From Streptomyces minutiscleroticus (GTDB taxonomy: Bacteria; Actinomycetota; Actinomycetes; Streptomycetales; Streptomycetaceae), in contig NZ_BMVU01000009.1 of the NCBI RefSeq assembly GCF_014650875.1, forward strand, positions 62,001 to 126,000: 64,000 bases of DNA. The letters are read 5' to 3'. Made by a program: the position numbers and the translations under genes. The notes under the pieces were generated by a model that searched no databases, had not been told where the DNA came from, and saw nothing but the letters and a program-made list of their open reading frames with translations. Of this stretch, positions 34,041-41,779 are shown one piece after another. Every line of letters starts with the position of its first letter. The first letter of the stretch is position 1.

Positions 34041-34370
34041 TCTGCTCTGCCGTCGGCGGTCCTGTTCCCGCCGGCGGGCGGCCGGGCGCGGAGCGCCTCG
34101 CCCGGCTGATCGGTGGCCCCGTCGTCCCGCCGGTGGGCGGGCGGCGCGTGCCGGAACCGGGCGGCGCCCCGGTGCTCCGGCCGGCGGGCCGCTTCGGCGC
34201 ACGCCGCTCCCTCGCCGAACGCTTCGCAGCGCCCGCCGGAACGACACCGTCACACCACGTGATCATTCGGTCACCTGATGGGGTGAAGAGGCGGAGAGCG
34301 GGGCCTGGGCCCCGCTCCTTCTGCCCATCCTTGGCACGCGGCCGCACGGGCCGCGGACAAGGAGACAGCG
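34041..34370. other. Intergenic region before the symporter operon
   Basis: Degenerate GC-rich sequence with GGCGGGC/GCCGGCGG repeats (34060–34210) and no supported gene. A second hairpin (34296–34304 with 34309–34317, 9 bp, CTGG-type loop) lies 54 bp before the next gene and could attenuate or insulate it. Confidence 0.45.
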
Positions 34371-34856
34371 GTGGAGAAGCACGACGGTCCCGGCGCGGGG
34401 AGGACGGGACCCGGCGACCCGTGGTACGAGCCCGTTCCGGGCTGGGGCGCGGTGGACGACGCGGAGGCCCGGGCCGGCGCCGTGCCCGCCGCGCGCCGCG
34501 CGCCGGGGACCGGGGGCGGCCACGCGGCCGGCATCTACCTGGAGGTGCAGCGGAGCGCGGCGTTCCAGGAGGTGCGCGGCCGGTACCGCCGGTTCGCGCT
34601 GCCCGGCGCCGCCGTCTTCCTCGCCTGGTACGTGACGTACGTGGTCGCCGCGACGACGGTCCCGGAGGTCATGGCGCGGCCCGTCGCCGGCGCGGTGAAC
34701 GTGGCGATGCTCGCGGGCCTCGGCCAGTTCCTGAGCACGTTCCTGTTCACGTGGGCGTACGCGCGCCACGCGAGGCTGCACAGGGACCGGGCCGCGCTGG
34801 AACTGCGCTGGGAGACTCAGGAGATGACGCGCGGCGTCCCGGGCGGTGAGCGATGA
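34371..34856 (+). CDS. DUF485-family small membrane protein
   Basis: Accessory subunit found beside acetate/monocarboxylate symporters. The 161-residue protein has a hydrophilic Gly/Pro/Arg-rich N-terminus (about 1–60), YLEVQRSAAFQEVRGRYRRFALP, two hydrophobic helices (about 75–95 with AAVFLAWYVTYVVAATTV; about 105–130 with VAMLAGLGQFLSTFLFTWAYARHA) and a charged C-terminus. GTG 34371 has AAGGAGAC upstream. Its stop overlaps the symporter start (ATGA), giving translational coupling. The N-terminal extension is longer than in the enteric YjcH homologues. Confidence 0.88.
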   Translation: MEKHDGPGAGRTGPGDPWYEPVPGWGAVDDAEARAGAVPAARRAPGTGGGHAAGIYLEVQRSAAFQEVRGRYRRFALPGAAVFLAWYVTYVVAATTVPEVMARPVAGAVNVAMLAGLGQFLSTFLFTWAYARHARLHRDRAALELRWETQEMTRGVPGGER

Positions 34857-36445
34857 CGAGCCATCACCAGACGCTGGCACTGGTGCTGTTCAGCGCTTTC
34901 GTCGCGGTCACGCTGGGGATCACGGTCTGGGCGGGACGCAGACGGCACGGGTCGGCGGAGGAGTTCTACGTCGGCGGACGTCTGTTCACCCCGATGGAGA
35001 ATGGTTTCGCCCTCGCCGGCGACTATCTGTCGGCGGCCTCCTTCCTGGGCATCTCCGGGCTCATCGCGCTCTTCGGCTACGACGGGCTGCTGTACTCGGT
35101 GGGGTTCCTCGTCGGCTGGCTCGTGGTGCTGTACCTCGTGGCCGAGCTGGTGCGCAACTGCGGCCGGTTCACCCTCGCCGACGTCGTGGCGGCGCGGATG
35201 AGGCAGCGCCCGGTGCGCATCGCGGCGGGGACCTCCTCGGTGACCGTGTCCGTCCTGTACCTGGTGGCGCAGATGGTGGGGGCGGGCAGCCTGGTCGCGC
35301 TGCTGCTGGGCGGCACGGACGGCGCGGCGCGGACGTGGACGATCGTCGGCGTCGGCGCGCTCATGGTCGTCTACGTGTCGCTGGGCGGGATGCGGGCCAC
35401 CACCTGGATCCAGATCGTGAAGACGGTCCTGCTGACGGGCGGCGCCGTCACGCTGACCGCGCTGGTGCTGACGCGCTTCCACGGCGACTTCGACCTGCTG
35501 CTGCGCACGGCGGCGCAGCGCAGCGGGCACGGGGAGGCGTTCCTGGCGCCCGGCCTGAACTACGGCGGCGACTGGACCGCGCGCCTGGACTTCATCAGCC
35601 TCGGCCTCGCCCTGGTGCTGGGCACGGCCGGGCTGCCGCACATCCTGTCCCGCTTCTACACCGTGCCCACCGCGCGGGCCGCGCGCCGCTCCGTCGTCTG
35701 GGCGGTCGGCCTGATCGGCGGCTTCTACCTGATGACGATCGTGCTGGGCCTCGGCGCCGCCGCGCTCGTCGGCCCCGAGGCCGTGCGCGCGTCCAACGCC
35801 GCTGGCAACACGGCGGTCCCGCTGCTGGCCCTGGACCTGGGCGGAGGGGCGTCCTCCACCGGTGGAACGGTTCTCTTCGCGGTCGTGGCCGCGGTCGCCT
35901 TCGCCACCATCCTCGCCGTGGTCGCCGGGATCACCCTCGCCTCCTCGGCGTCCGTGGCGCACGACCTGTACGCCTCGCTGCGGCGCCGGCGCGGCGGGCC
36001 GGGCGGCGAGGTCGCCGTGGCCCGGATCGCCTCCGTCGGCATCGGCGCGGTCGCCATCGCCCTCGGACTGCTGGCCCGGGACCTCAACGTGGCGTTCCTG
36101 GTCGGGCTCGCGTTCGCCGTGGCCGCGTCGGCCAACCTGCCCGTCCTGCTGTACTCGCTGTTCTGGCGCGGCTTCACGACGCGGGGCGCGGTGTGGTCGG
36201 TGTACGGGGGACTGGTGCCCGCCCTGGTGCTCGTCGTGCTGTCGCCGGTCGTGTCGGGCAGCCCCGGTTCGCTGTTCCCCTCCGTGGACCTGCAGTACTT
36301 CCCACTGGAGAACCCCGGGCTCGTCTCCGTCCCGCTGGGCTTCGCGGCGGGCTGGCTCGGCACGGTGACCTCGCGCGAGGAGCCGGACGAGGCCCGTCAC
36401 GCGGAGACGGAGGTGCGGTCGCTCACGGGAGCGGGGGCGGCCTGA
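34853..36445 (+). CDS. Sodium:solute symporter (SSS family), acetate/monocarboxylate-type
   Basis: Takes up a small carboxylate with Na+ or a proton. The 530-residue protein has about 13 transmembrane helices and the ActP/MctC-type features: SAEEFYVGGRLFTPMENGFALAGDYLSAASFLGISGLIAL (in pieces, about 33–75), TLADVVAARM, ATTWIQIVKTVLLTGGAVTLT and PHILSRFYTVPTARAARRSVVWA. It is coupled to the DUF485 gene by a 4-bp overlap. A two-component system of the CitA/CitB type is encoded convergently just downstream, so the pair may control this transporter. A 25-bp direct repeat covers its stop codon, suggesting recent tandem duplication at the 3' end. The exact substrate is not predictable. Confidence 0.88.
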   Translation: MTSHHQTLALVLFSAFVAVTLGITVWAGRRRHGSAEEFYVGGRLFTPMENGFALAGDYLSAASFLGISGLIALFGYDGLLYSVGFLVGWLVVLYLVAELVRNCGRFTLADVVAARMRQRPVRIAAGTSSVTVSVLYLVAQMVGAGSLVALLLGGTDGAARTWTIVGVGALMVVYVSLGGMRATTWIQIVKTVLLTGGAVTLTALVLTRFHGDFDLLLRTAAQRSGHGEAFLAPGLNYGGDWTARLDFISLGLALVLGTAGLPHILSRFYTVPTARAARRSVVWAVGLIGGFYLMTIVLGLGAAALVGPEAVRASNAAGNTAVPLLALDLGGGASSTGGTVLFAVVAAVAFATILAVVAGITLASSASVAHDLYASLRRRRGGPGGEVAVARIASVGIGAVAIALGLLARDLNVAFLVGLAFAVAASANLPVLLYSLFWRGFTTRGAVWSVYGGLVPALVLVVLSPVVSGSPGSLFPSVDLQYFPLENPGLVSVPLGFAAGWLGTVTSREEPDEARHAETEVRSLTGAGAA

Positions 36446-36486
36446 GGGGGTTCCGACGCGCGTCGCTCACGGGAGCGGGGGCGGCC
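36418..36486. repeat. 25-bp direct repeat covering the symporter stop codon
   Basis: GTCGCTCACGGGAGCGGGGG followed by CGGCC occurs at 36418–36442 and again, identically, at 36462–36486 (period 44 bp). A third decayed half (GCCGCTCACGG) starts near 36508. It looks like a tandem duplication and lies beside the response-regulator remnant. Confidence 0.85.
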
Positions 36487-36511
36487 CGAGGGCGTCCCCG
36501 GCGCGCGCCGC

Positions 36512-36702
36512 TCACGGTGCCGCCCAGGCGTACCGGTGCTCCGGCCGCCCCGTGTCGCCGTACTTCAGGGAGAGCCGCAGCCGTCCGGCCTCCTCCAGGT
36601 GGCGCAGACAGCGCTGGGCGGTGGACCGCCCCAGACCCGTCTCGGCCGCGCCCTCGTGCGCCGACAGCGGCCGCCGACCCGGCGCAGCGCCGCGCGGATC
36701 AG
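36512..36702 (-). pseudogene. C-terminal remnant of a second CitB-type response regulator
   Basis: On the minus strand, ending at the stop 36512–36514, the sequence encodes RPLSAHEGAAETGLGRSTAQ and, later, RLRLSLKYGDTGRPEHRYAW. The intact neighbour has GPLSAQEIAERTGLSRQTAQ and RARLSLRYGDAGRPEHRYEW. Upstream of this, in another frame, AELIRAALRRVGG matches the preceding linker, so there is also a frameshift near 36672. There is no receiver domain and no start. The fragment abuts the 3' end of the intact regulator gene, whose last codons run into it. It is best explained by deletion between two tandem regulator genes. Confidence 0.82.
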
Positions 36703-37382
36703 CTCCGCGGGTCCCACTCGTACCGGTGCTCCGGGCGGCCCGCGTCGCCGTACCTCAGGGACAGCCTGGCCCGCCCCGTGCGCTCCAGGAGCTTGAGGTA
36801 GCGCTGGGCGGTCTGCCGGCTCAGCCCCGTCCGCTCGGCGATCTCCTGGGCGGACAGCGGCCCCTCGGCGTGCACGAGCGCCCGGCGCACGGTGTCGGCG
36901 GTGGCGAGGGAGTGGCCCTTGGGCAGGTCGGCGGGGCGCGAACCGGCCGACAGGGCGCCGAAGATCCGGTCCACCTCGGCCTGCTCGGCCTCCCCGCCGC
37001 CGTCGAGGGTGCGGCGCAGCGCCGCGTACGCCTCCAGCTTGGCGCGCAGCCCCGCGAAGGCGAACGGCTTGACCAGGTACTGGAGCGCGCCGTGCCGCAT
37101 CGCCGCCTGCACGGTGGCCACGTCCCGTGCCGCCGTCACCATGATCACGTCGGCCTGGTGGCCGCGCCGCCGCATCTCCCGTACGACCGTGAGCCCGGTG
37201 TCGTCCGGCAGATAGTGGTCCAGGAGCACCAGGTCCGGCCGGGGGGAGGCGTCCAGCAGGGCCAGCGCCTCGGCCGCGGAGTGCGCCCGGCCCGCCACGT
37301 GGAAGCCGGGCACCTTGGCCACGTAGGCGGCGTTGACCCGCGCGACCCTGGTGTCGTCGTCCACGACCAGTACCTCGATCAC
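36699..37382 (-). CDS. Response regulator of the CitB/DcuR type
   Basis: Partner of the adjacent sensor kinase. The 227-residue protein has a receiver domain (about 1–120): acidic pocket VVDDDTRVA, phosphoacceptor Asp55 in LVLLDHYLPDDTG, Thr in VTAARD and Lys in YLVKPFAF. A linker and a C-terminal winged helix follow (about 155–225: LSAQEIAERTGLSRQTAQRYLKLLERTG, YGDAGRPEHRYEW). GTG 37382 overlaps the kinase stop codon (GTGA), so the two are translationally coupled. The final residues DPRS look improvised: the reading frame crosses the junction with the pseudogene fragment and may have lost its original end. Likely target is carboxylate uptake, by family analogy. Confidence 0.92.
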   Translation of the reverse strand: MIEVLVVDDDTRVARVNAAYVAKVPGFHVAGRAHSAAEALALLDASPRPDLVLLDHYLPDDTGLTVVREMRRRGHQADVIMVTAARDVATVQAAMRHGALQYLVKPFAFAGLRAKLEAYAALRRTLDGGGEAEQAEVDRIFGALSAGSRPADLPKGHSLATADTVRRALVHAEGPLSAQEIAERTGLSRQTAQRYLKLLERTGRARLSLRYGDAGRPEHRYEWDPRS

Positions 37383-39106
37383 CGCGGTTCCTCCTCGCCG
37401 GCCGTCGCGGCCCGCGCTCCCTGTCCCTGCTCCCGGCCGGACCCGTGTCCGGCCTCCTCGGCCTCCTGCCCGGGTTCCCGCGCGGCCAGCGCCTCGGGCA
37501 GCACGACCGTGAACCGCGCACCGCCGCCCTCCGCCTCGGCGACCCGGGCACTGCCGCCCTGCCGCTCGGCGAGCCGGCGCACCAGGGACAGCCCGATGCC
37601 GCGCCGGCCGTGCGCGGGCGGCTCCTTGGTCGACCACCCGTCCGCGAAGACCAGTTCCCGCTGCTCGGCGGGGACGCCCGGACCCGTGTCGGTGACGTGC
37701 AGGACGGCCGTGCGTCCCTCGGCGCGCAGTTCGACCTCCACGCGCGCGTGCGGCGCGCCCGCGACGGCGTCGAGCGCGTTGTCGACCAGGTTCCCGACGA
37801 TCGTGACCAGCCCGCGGGGGTCGACCAGCCGGTCGGGCAGGCGGGTGGCGCCGGAGAGCCCCAGGGCCACCCCGCGCTCCGCCGCGACGGTGGCCTTGCC
37901 GACCAGCAGGGCGGCGAGCAGCGGGTCGTGGACCTTCTCGGCGACCTGCTCCGCGGTGGCCCGGTGGTCGCCCACCACCTCGCCGACGAACTCCACGGCC
38001 TCCTCGTACATCCCCAGTTCCAGCAGGCCGAGGAGGGTGTGCATGCGGTTGGCGTGCTCGTGGTCCTGGGCGCGCAGGGCGTCGATCAGCCCGCGCGTGG
38101 AGTCGAGTTCGCGGCCGAGCTGCTCCAGCTCCGTACGGTCGCGCAGGGTGGCCACGGCGCCGCCGTCGTCCGTGGGCATCCGGTTGGCGACCAGCACGCG
38201 CTGCCCGCACACGGTCAGCAGGTCGGTCCCGGTGACCCGCCCGGCCAGCACGTCGGTCGTACGCCCCGCGCCGAGCGCCTCGTCCAGGGGCCGCCCGACC
38301 GCCTCCTCGCCGATGCCCAGCAGGCGCGCGGCCTCGTCGTTGACGAGCCGGACGCGGCCGCCGCGGTCCAGGGCGACGACGCCCTCCCGGATGCCGTGCA
38401 GCATCGCCTCGCGTTCGGCGAGGAGGGCCGCGATGTCCGAGAAGGCCAGGTCGCGGGTCTGGCGCTGGACCCGCCTGGCGATCAGCCAGGCCGCGAGGGT
38501 GCCGACCGCCAGCGCCCCGCCCGCGTACGCGAACAGCCCGGGGACGGTGTGGAGCAGGCGGGCGCGCACGCTGTCGTACTCGATGCCGACGGAGACCGCG
38601 CCGACGATCCCGCCGTCCGCGTCGCGCAGGGGCACCTTGCCGCGCGCCGAGCGCCCCAGGGTGCCGTTGTCGATCTGCATGACCTCCCGGCCGGCCAGCG
38701 CCTCGCTCGGGTCGGTCGAGACGACCCTGCCGATCTCGCCGGGGTCGGTGTGCGACCAGCGCACCCCGCGCGTGTCCATCACCACGACGTACTCGGCCCC
38801 GCTGGCCTCGCGGATGCGCTCGGCCTCGGTCTGCACGGGGCCGTCGGCCGAGGGACGTGTCGACCGCAGGTCCTCGGCGATCCGCGACTGCGCGGCCGTG
38901 GTCTGCGCGATCGCGAGGGCGCGCCGCATCGCCTGGTCGTCGAGCTGGTCGCCGAGCGGCGCGAGGAACAGCCCGGTCGCCAGCACGGCGACCCCGGCGG
39001 CGATCGCCACCTGCATCAGCAGCACCTGCGAGAACATCCGCCGGGGCAGCCCGAGGCGCAGCCGCCCGGGCGGGCGGCGGGCGAGGGGAGTGCGGCTCAT
39101 GCCCAT
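37379..39106 (-). CDS. Sensor histidine kinase of the CitA/DcuS type
   Basis: Membrane sensor for an external carboxylate, by family analogy. The 575-residue protein has a first transmembrane helix (about 25–48: VLLMQVAIAAGVAVLATGLFLAP in part), an extracytoplasmic single-Cache domain (about 50–180, with ASGAEYVVVMDTRGVRWSH and VPLRDADGGIVGAVSVGIEYD), a second helix (about 183–205), and a PAS domain (about 220–320, LDRGGRVRLVNDEAARLLG). The dimerisation box has the phospho-accepting His in ALRAQDHEHANRMHTLLGLL. The ATPase carries VGNLVDNALDA (N box), DTGPGVP (G1) and RGIGLSLVRRL (G2). A Gly/Glu/Ala tail ends the protein. Two ATGs (39106, 39100) are possible, neither with a strong ribosome site. 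Confidence 0.93.
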   Translation of the reverse strand: MGMSRTPLARRPPGRLRLGLPRRMFSQVLLMQVAIAAGVAVLATGLFLAPLGDQLDDQAMRRALAIAQTTAAQSRIAEDLRSTRPSADGPVQTEAERIREASGAEYVVVMDTRGVRWSHTDPGEIGRVVSTDPSEALAGREVMQIDNGTLGRSARGKVPLRDADGGIVGAVSVGIEYDSVRARLLHTVPGLFAYAGGALAVGTLAAWLIARRVQRQTRDLAFSDIAALLAEREAMLHGIREGVVALDRGGRVRLVNDEAARLLGIGEEAVGRPLDEALGAGRTTDVLAGRVTGTDLLTVCGQRVLVANRMPTDDGGAVATLRDRTELEQLGRELDSTRGLIDALRAQDHEHANRMHTLLGLLELGMYEEAVEFVGEVVGDHRATAEQVAEKVHDPLLAALLVGKATVAAERGVALGLSGATRLPDRLVDPRGLVTIVGNLVDNALDAVAGAPHARVEVELRAEGRTAVLHVTDTGPGVPAEQRELVFADGWSTKEPPAHGRRGIGLSLVRRLAERQGGSARVAEAEGGGARFTVVLPEALAAREPGQEAEEAGHGSGREQGQGARAATAGEEEPR

Positions 39107-39216
39107 GACGGTACGGGCCCGGTCGCCGCGGACCGCGCGGAGGGGCACGGATGCCGTACGGCAGGGGCGCGCGAGCCGCGGTCGGCGGCGCGCGGCGATG
39201 TGCGGGGGGGCGCCGC

Positions 39217-40167
39217 TCAGCGGTGCGCGACGGCCCCGGCGTCCGCGCCGGTCAGCTCCCGCACGGCCAGGACCTCCATGCGCCCCGGGGTGCCGAGGAC
39301 GGAGCCGCAGCTCTCGGGGCGGGGCGGCAGCGAGGCGCCCTGGGCGACCGCGACGCGCCAGGCGCGGCCGTCGGCGTGGGCTACGGTCACCTCCCAGCCG
39401 GGGGCCCGGCCGTCGGTGTGGACGACGGTCAGCGCGCCGGCGGCCTCCTCGCCGGTGGCCGCGCGCACCGCCAGCTCCGCGGCCTGGGCGGGCCGCTCCC
39501 AGGCGGAGTTGCCGCGGCACCCCTCGACGACGACCCGTCCGTGCCGTACGGCTTCGAGGACCTCCTTGACGGTGTGGGCCTCGGCACGGCCGTACGCGTA
39601 GCCGAAGGGCAGCACCAGCAGCGTGGGCGAGAAGCGGTGGCCGCCGAGGTGGGTGACCTCCCAGGCGCCCGCCACGTCGCTGGCCGCCAGTTCGGCGGCG
39701 AGGGGGCGGCCGAGCAGCGCGCAGCAGCGGTCGCGCCTGCCGTTGGTGCAGACGAGCGCGAGGGGGTCGCCGGTGTGGGGCCGCCCGTCGAGGCAGGCGT
39801 CGAAGGCGCCGCTGTCGCCCCGGCCGAGCGCGGCGAGGTCGAGGTCGAGCAGCCGTGCCGGATCGCGGGTCGTGGCGGTGTGCAGCCAGGTGCGGCCCGG
39901 AGTCGTGTGGGCCGCGTACACCCGGCGCTCGGCCGCCGTGCGGCGGTCGGCGTGGCGGCCGGGGCGGCGGATCAGCGCGACGCGGACGCCGGTGCCCTTC
40001 GCCGCGGCCTCCAGCGCGCGGCCCACCGCCGGGTCGAGGTGGCTGGAGGTGAGGGCCTTGGCACCCCACGGGCCGGGCTGCTCCAGCAGCAGCCAGGTCC
40101 TCGCCGTGGCCGCCGTTCCGGCCAGGGGCTCGTCCAGGTCCCGGGAGACCGTCGCGCACGCACTCAC
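39217..40167 (-). CDS. Sucrase/ferredoxin-like (Apd1-type) protein, predicted [2Fe-2S], iron-regulated
   Basis: The 316-residue protein has a thioredoxin-like C-terminal fold with a likely iron-sulfur site: CTNGRRDRCCALLG (about 143–156) followed by THLGGHRFSPTLLVLP, where the histidines of yeast Apd1-type proteins ligate the cluster. The N-terminal half (LLLEQPGPWGAKAL; RVALIRRPGRH) is typical of the family. There is no signal peptide. The GTG start lacks a ribosome site; TAGGCT lies 7 nt before it and an iron box covers this −10, so the gene is probably leaderless and repressed by DmdR1/IdeR when iron is plentiful. A siderophore-reductase role is suggested by the iron control but is inference. 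Confidence 0.85.
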   Translation of the reverse strand: MSACATVSRDLDEPLAGTAATARTWLLLEQPGPWGAKALTSSHLDPAVGRALEAAAKGTGVRVALIRRPGRHADRRTAAERRVYAAHTTPGRTWLHTATTRDPARLLDLDLAALGRGDSGAFDACLDGRPHTGDPLALVCTNGRRDRCCALLGRPLAAELAASDVAGAWEVTHLGGHRFSPTLLVLPFGYAYGRAEAHTVKEVLEAVRHGRVVVEGCRGNSAWERPAQAAELAVRAATGEEAAGALTVVHTDGRAPGWEVTVAHADGRAWRVAVAQGASLPPRPESCGSVLGTPGRMEVLAVRELTGADAGAVAHR

Positions 40168-40186
40168 ATAGGTGAGCCTAACCTGA
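40168..40186 (-). promoter_or_regulatory. DmdR1/IdeR iron box over a leaderless promoter
   Basis: Minus strand TCAGGTTAGGCTCACCTAT matches the 19-bp consensus TTAGGTTAGGCTCACCTAA in 17 of 19 positions. It contains the −10 hexamer TAGGCT, which ends 7 nt before the GTG of the sucrase/ferredoxin-like gene. Confidence 0.9.
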
Positions 40187-40399
40187 CTCTCGTCGAACGG
40201 CCGACGGATCCGGCGTGGCGTCGCGCGGGAGACGGAGAGGGGCCCGGACCCGCCGTCGCGCGAGCGTCCGTGACGGGGTCCCGGCCCGGTCTCGGGAGGA
40301 GGTGTCCCGGGGGCACGGGGACCGTGCGTCTTCAGGGCTCGTCTCCCGGGGTGGCGGCGAGCCCCGAAGGCCCCAGCAGGGGCGGACGCGGCGTACTTC

Positions 40400-40636
40400 T
40401 CAGGCGTCGGGGATATCCGCTTTGGCGCGTACCAGGGTTTCGCGTGTGATGACCACGATGCGTTCGTAATCGGCGCGGGCGGCGTCGGGAGGCAGTTCGC
40501 CTTCGAGTTTTTCCGTGGCTTCCGTGCCGATGACGGCGAAATTGCCGTCGCTCAATTCGAAGATGTCCGGGCACGTCTGCCCCGAGCCGCTGCCGCGTTC
40601 CCGGGGGGAGGCGCCTACTCGACGCACGATCTTCAA
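40400..40636 (-). CDS. Small conserved hypothetical protein
   Basis: The 78-residue protein contains CPDIFELSDGNFAVIGTEAT and YERIVVITRETLVRAKADIPDA, a compact soluble domain found in many Streptomyces copies, often beside small regulatory genes; its function is unknown to me. A frame opens further upstream (35 more codons), but TTG 40636 has AGGAA at proper spacing and matches the usual short length. The preceding 100 bp carry a direct repeat (GCTCATGAG twice, 23 bp apart). Its neighbour upstream on the same strand is a DUF6082 protein. No partner or pathway can be assigned. Confidence 0.65.
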   Translation of the reverse strand: MKIVRRVGASPRERGSGSGQTCPDIFELSDGNFAVIGTEATEKLEGELPPDAARADYERIVVITRETLVRAKADIPDA

Positions 40637-40722
40637 GTCCGTTCCTAGCCTGAGTGGAGGGACGGGCCGACGGATGCGCCGGACGCTGCGCTGGCTGATG
40701 ACCTCTCGTTGCGTCCGGTGAA

Positions 40723-40761
40723 GCTCATGAGGTGGGCCCACGGATGCTCATGAGTGGGCCA
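40723..40761. promoter_or_regulatory. Phased direct repeat upstream of the small hypothetical gene
   Basis: GCTCATGAGGTGGGCC (40723–40738) and GCTCATGAGTGGGCC (40746–40760) are near-identical direct repeats 23 bp apart, about two helical turns. Each contains the palindrome CTCATGAG, so a dimeric regulator could bind both on one face of the DNA. Confidence 0.5.
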
Positions 40762-40916
40762 TGCGTCCTTGTGAGGACAACAGCCCTACGCAGTGAATGC
40801 CTTGCCCCGTCCCACACTTGATGTTTGGCGGGATGGGCCGAGGGGTAGCAGAGTACTCCCCCTGCGAGGCTCGCGCCGCCCCCGGCGGGTGATGTCGGCG
40901 CCAATCGGTCACAAGG

Positions 40917-41429
40917 TCACTCGCCCGGGGGCTCTCCGACCACCCACCACTCGTCGTCGCCGTCGTCGTCCTGGCCCAGGCTGCTCATGTCCTGGACCAG
41001 GGCGTCCATCATCCTGCCCAGTTCCGCCTCTTCGGAGGAGTCCGGAAGGCTTTCACGGTGGTGCCTGGTGGCCGCCCAGTATTCGCGGAATATCTTGTTC
41101 CGGCAGATGACCCTGAGATGGCCGTACAGCTCCGTGAGGCTGAATGCGCCTATTCTGTGGAAATACAGCGCGTTGACGTAGAGGATGTTCGCAAAAAGAT
41201 ATTGACGTTGCCTCTCGGGCGCGATGTCGGACTCGTACGTGTCGAGGACGGCGGCCAGGGCCGGGTCGTCCATCGCCTTGCAGAGGAGATCGAAGTGCAG
41301 GCGGTGCTGTTCCGTGAGCGCGGCGCGCCTGCGGTGGCGCGAGGTGCGCTCCGTGACGGCGCCGGCGGTGGACGCAAGACGGGACTTCGCGGCCGAAAGC
41401 CCCCGTGTCCACAGTTTCTGTGTGGCCAT
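40917..41429 (-). CDS. DUF6082-family protein
   Basis: The 170-residue helical protein contains ALTEQHRLHFDLLCKAMDDPALAAVLDTYE and RQRQYLFANILYVNALYFHRIGAFSLTELYGHLRVICRNKIFREYWAATRHHR (in pieces), which is the family pattern, and ends in an acidic/Trp tail (DDDGDDEWWVVGEPPGE). There is no clear membrane segment. Function is unknown. ATG 41429 gives the typical length, although the frame is open to 41639 and the ribosome site (GGGGG) is weak. Codon use and the many lysine/asparagine/isoleucine codons are less GC-biased than in flanking core genes, suggesting an accessory origin. Confidence 0.72.
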   Translation of the reverse strand: MATQKLWTRGLSAAKSRLASTAGAVTERTSRHRRRAALTEQHRLHFDLLCKAMDDPALAAVLDTYESDIAPERQRQYLFANILYVNALYFHRIGAFSLTELYGHLRVICRNKIFREYWAATRHHRESLPDSSEEAELGRMMDALVQDMSSLGQDDDGDDEWWVVGEPPGE

Positions 41430-41779
41430 GTCAACCCCCGAGTCAGGCGACCGTCGCCGGTCGTCGGTGCGGGTCGACAGGGAGCGGACCGGCGAGCGGT
41501 GGGCGGCGCGCTTGCCGTCTCCCAGAGTGCCGAGCGGCTCTGATCGGCGGGGAGGCGTTGAGGCGGGCGCACGGAGGGATGCGCGGGTCACGCGTCCCGG
41601 CGCCATGCCGGATGTGTGCCCCACGGGCGCCGCCAACAACCGTTCGCTCCGAGGTGTTTCGAACGGCTCGTATCCTGGCCGACGTCCAGTCCTCGCAGGC
41701 GAGCCGGTACGCGAGCCGGACGCGTGCGGGGGGCCGGTCCGCGAACCGGCGCACGCATCGGTGTGAAAGAGGTCGCGCG

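Noticed and set aside
41430..41779. Zur box before the CobW GTPase gene
   Set aside because: No sequence close to the Streptomyces Zur consensus (TGAAAATGATTTTCA-like) is visible in the 350-bp divergent promoter.
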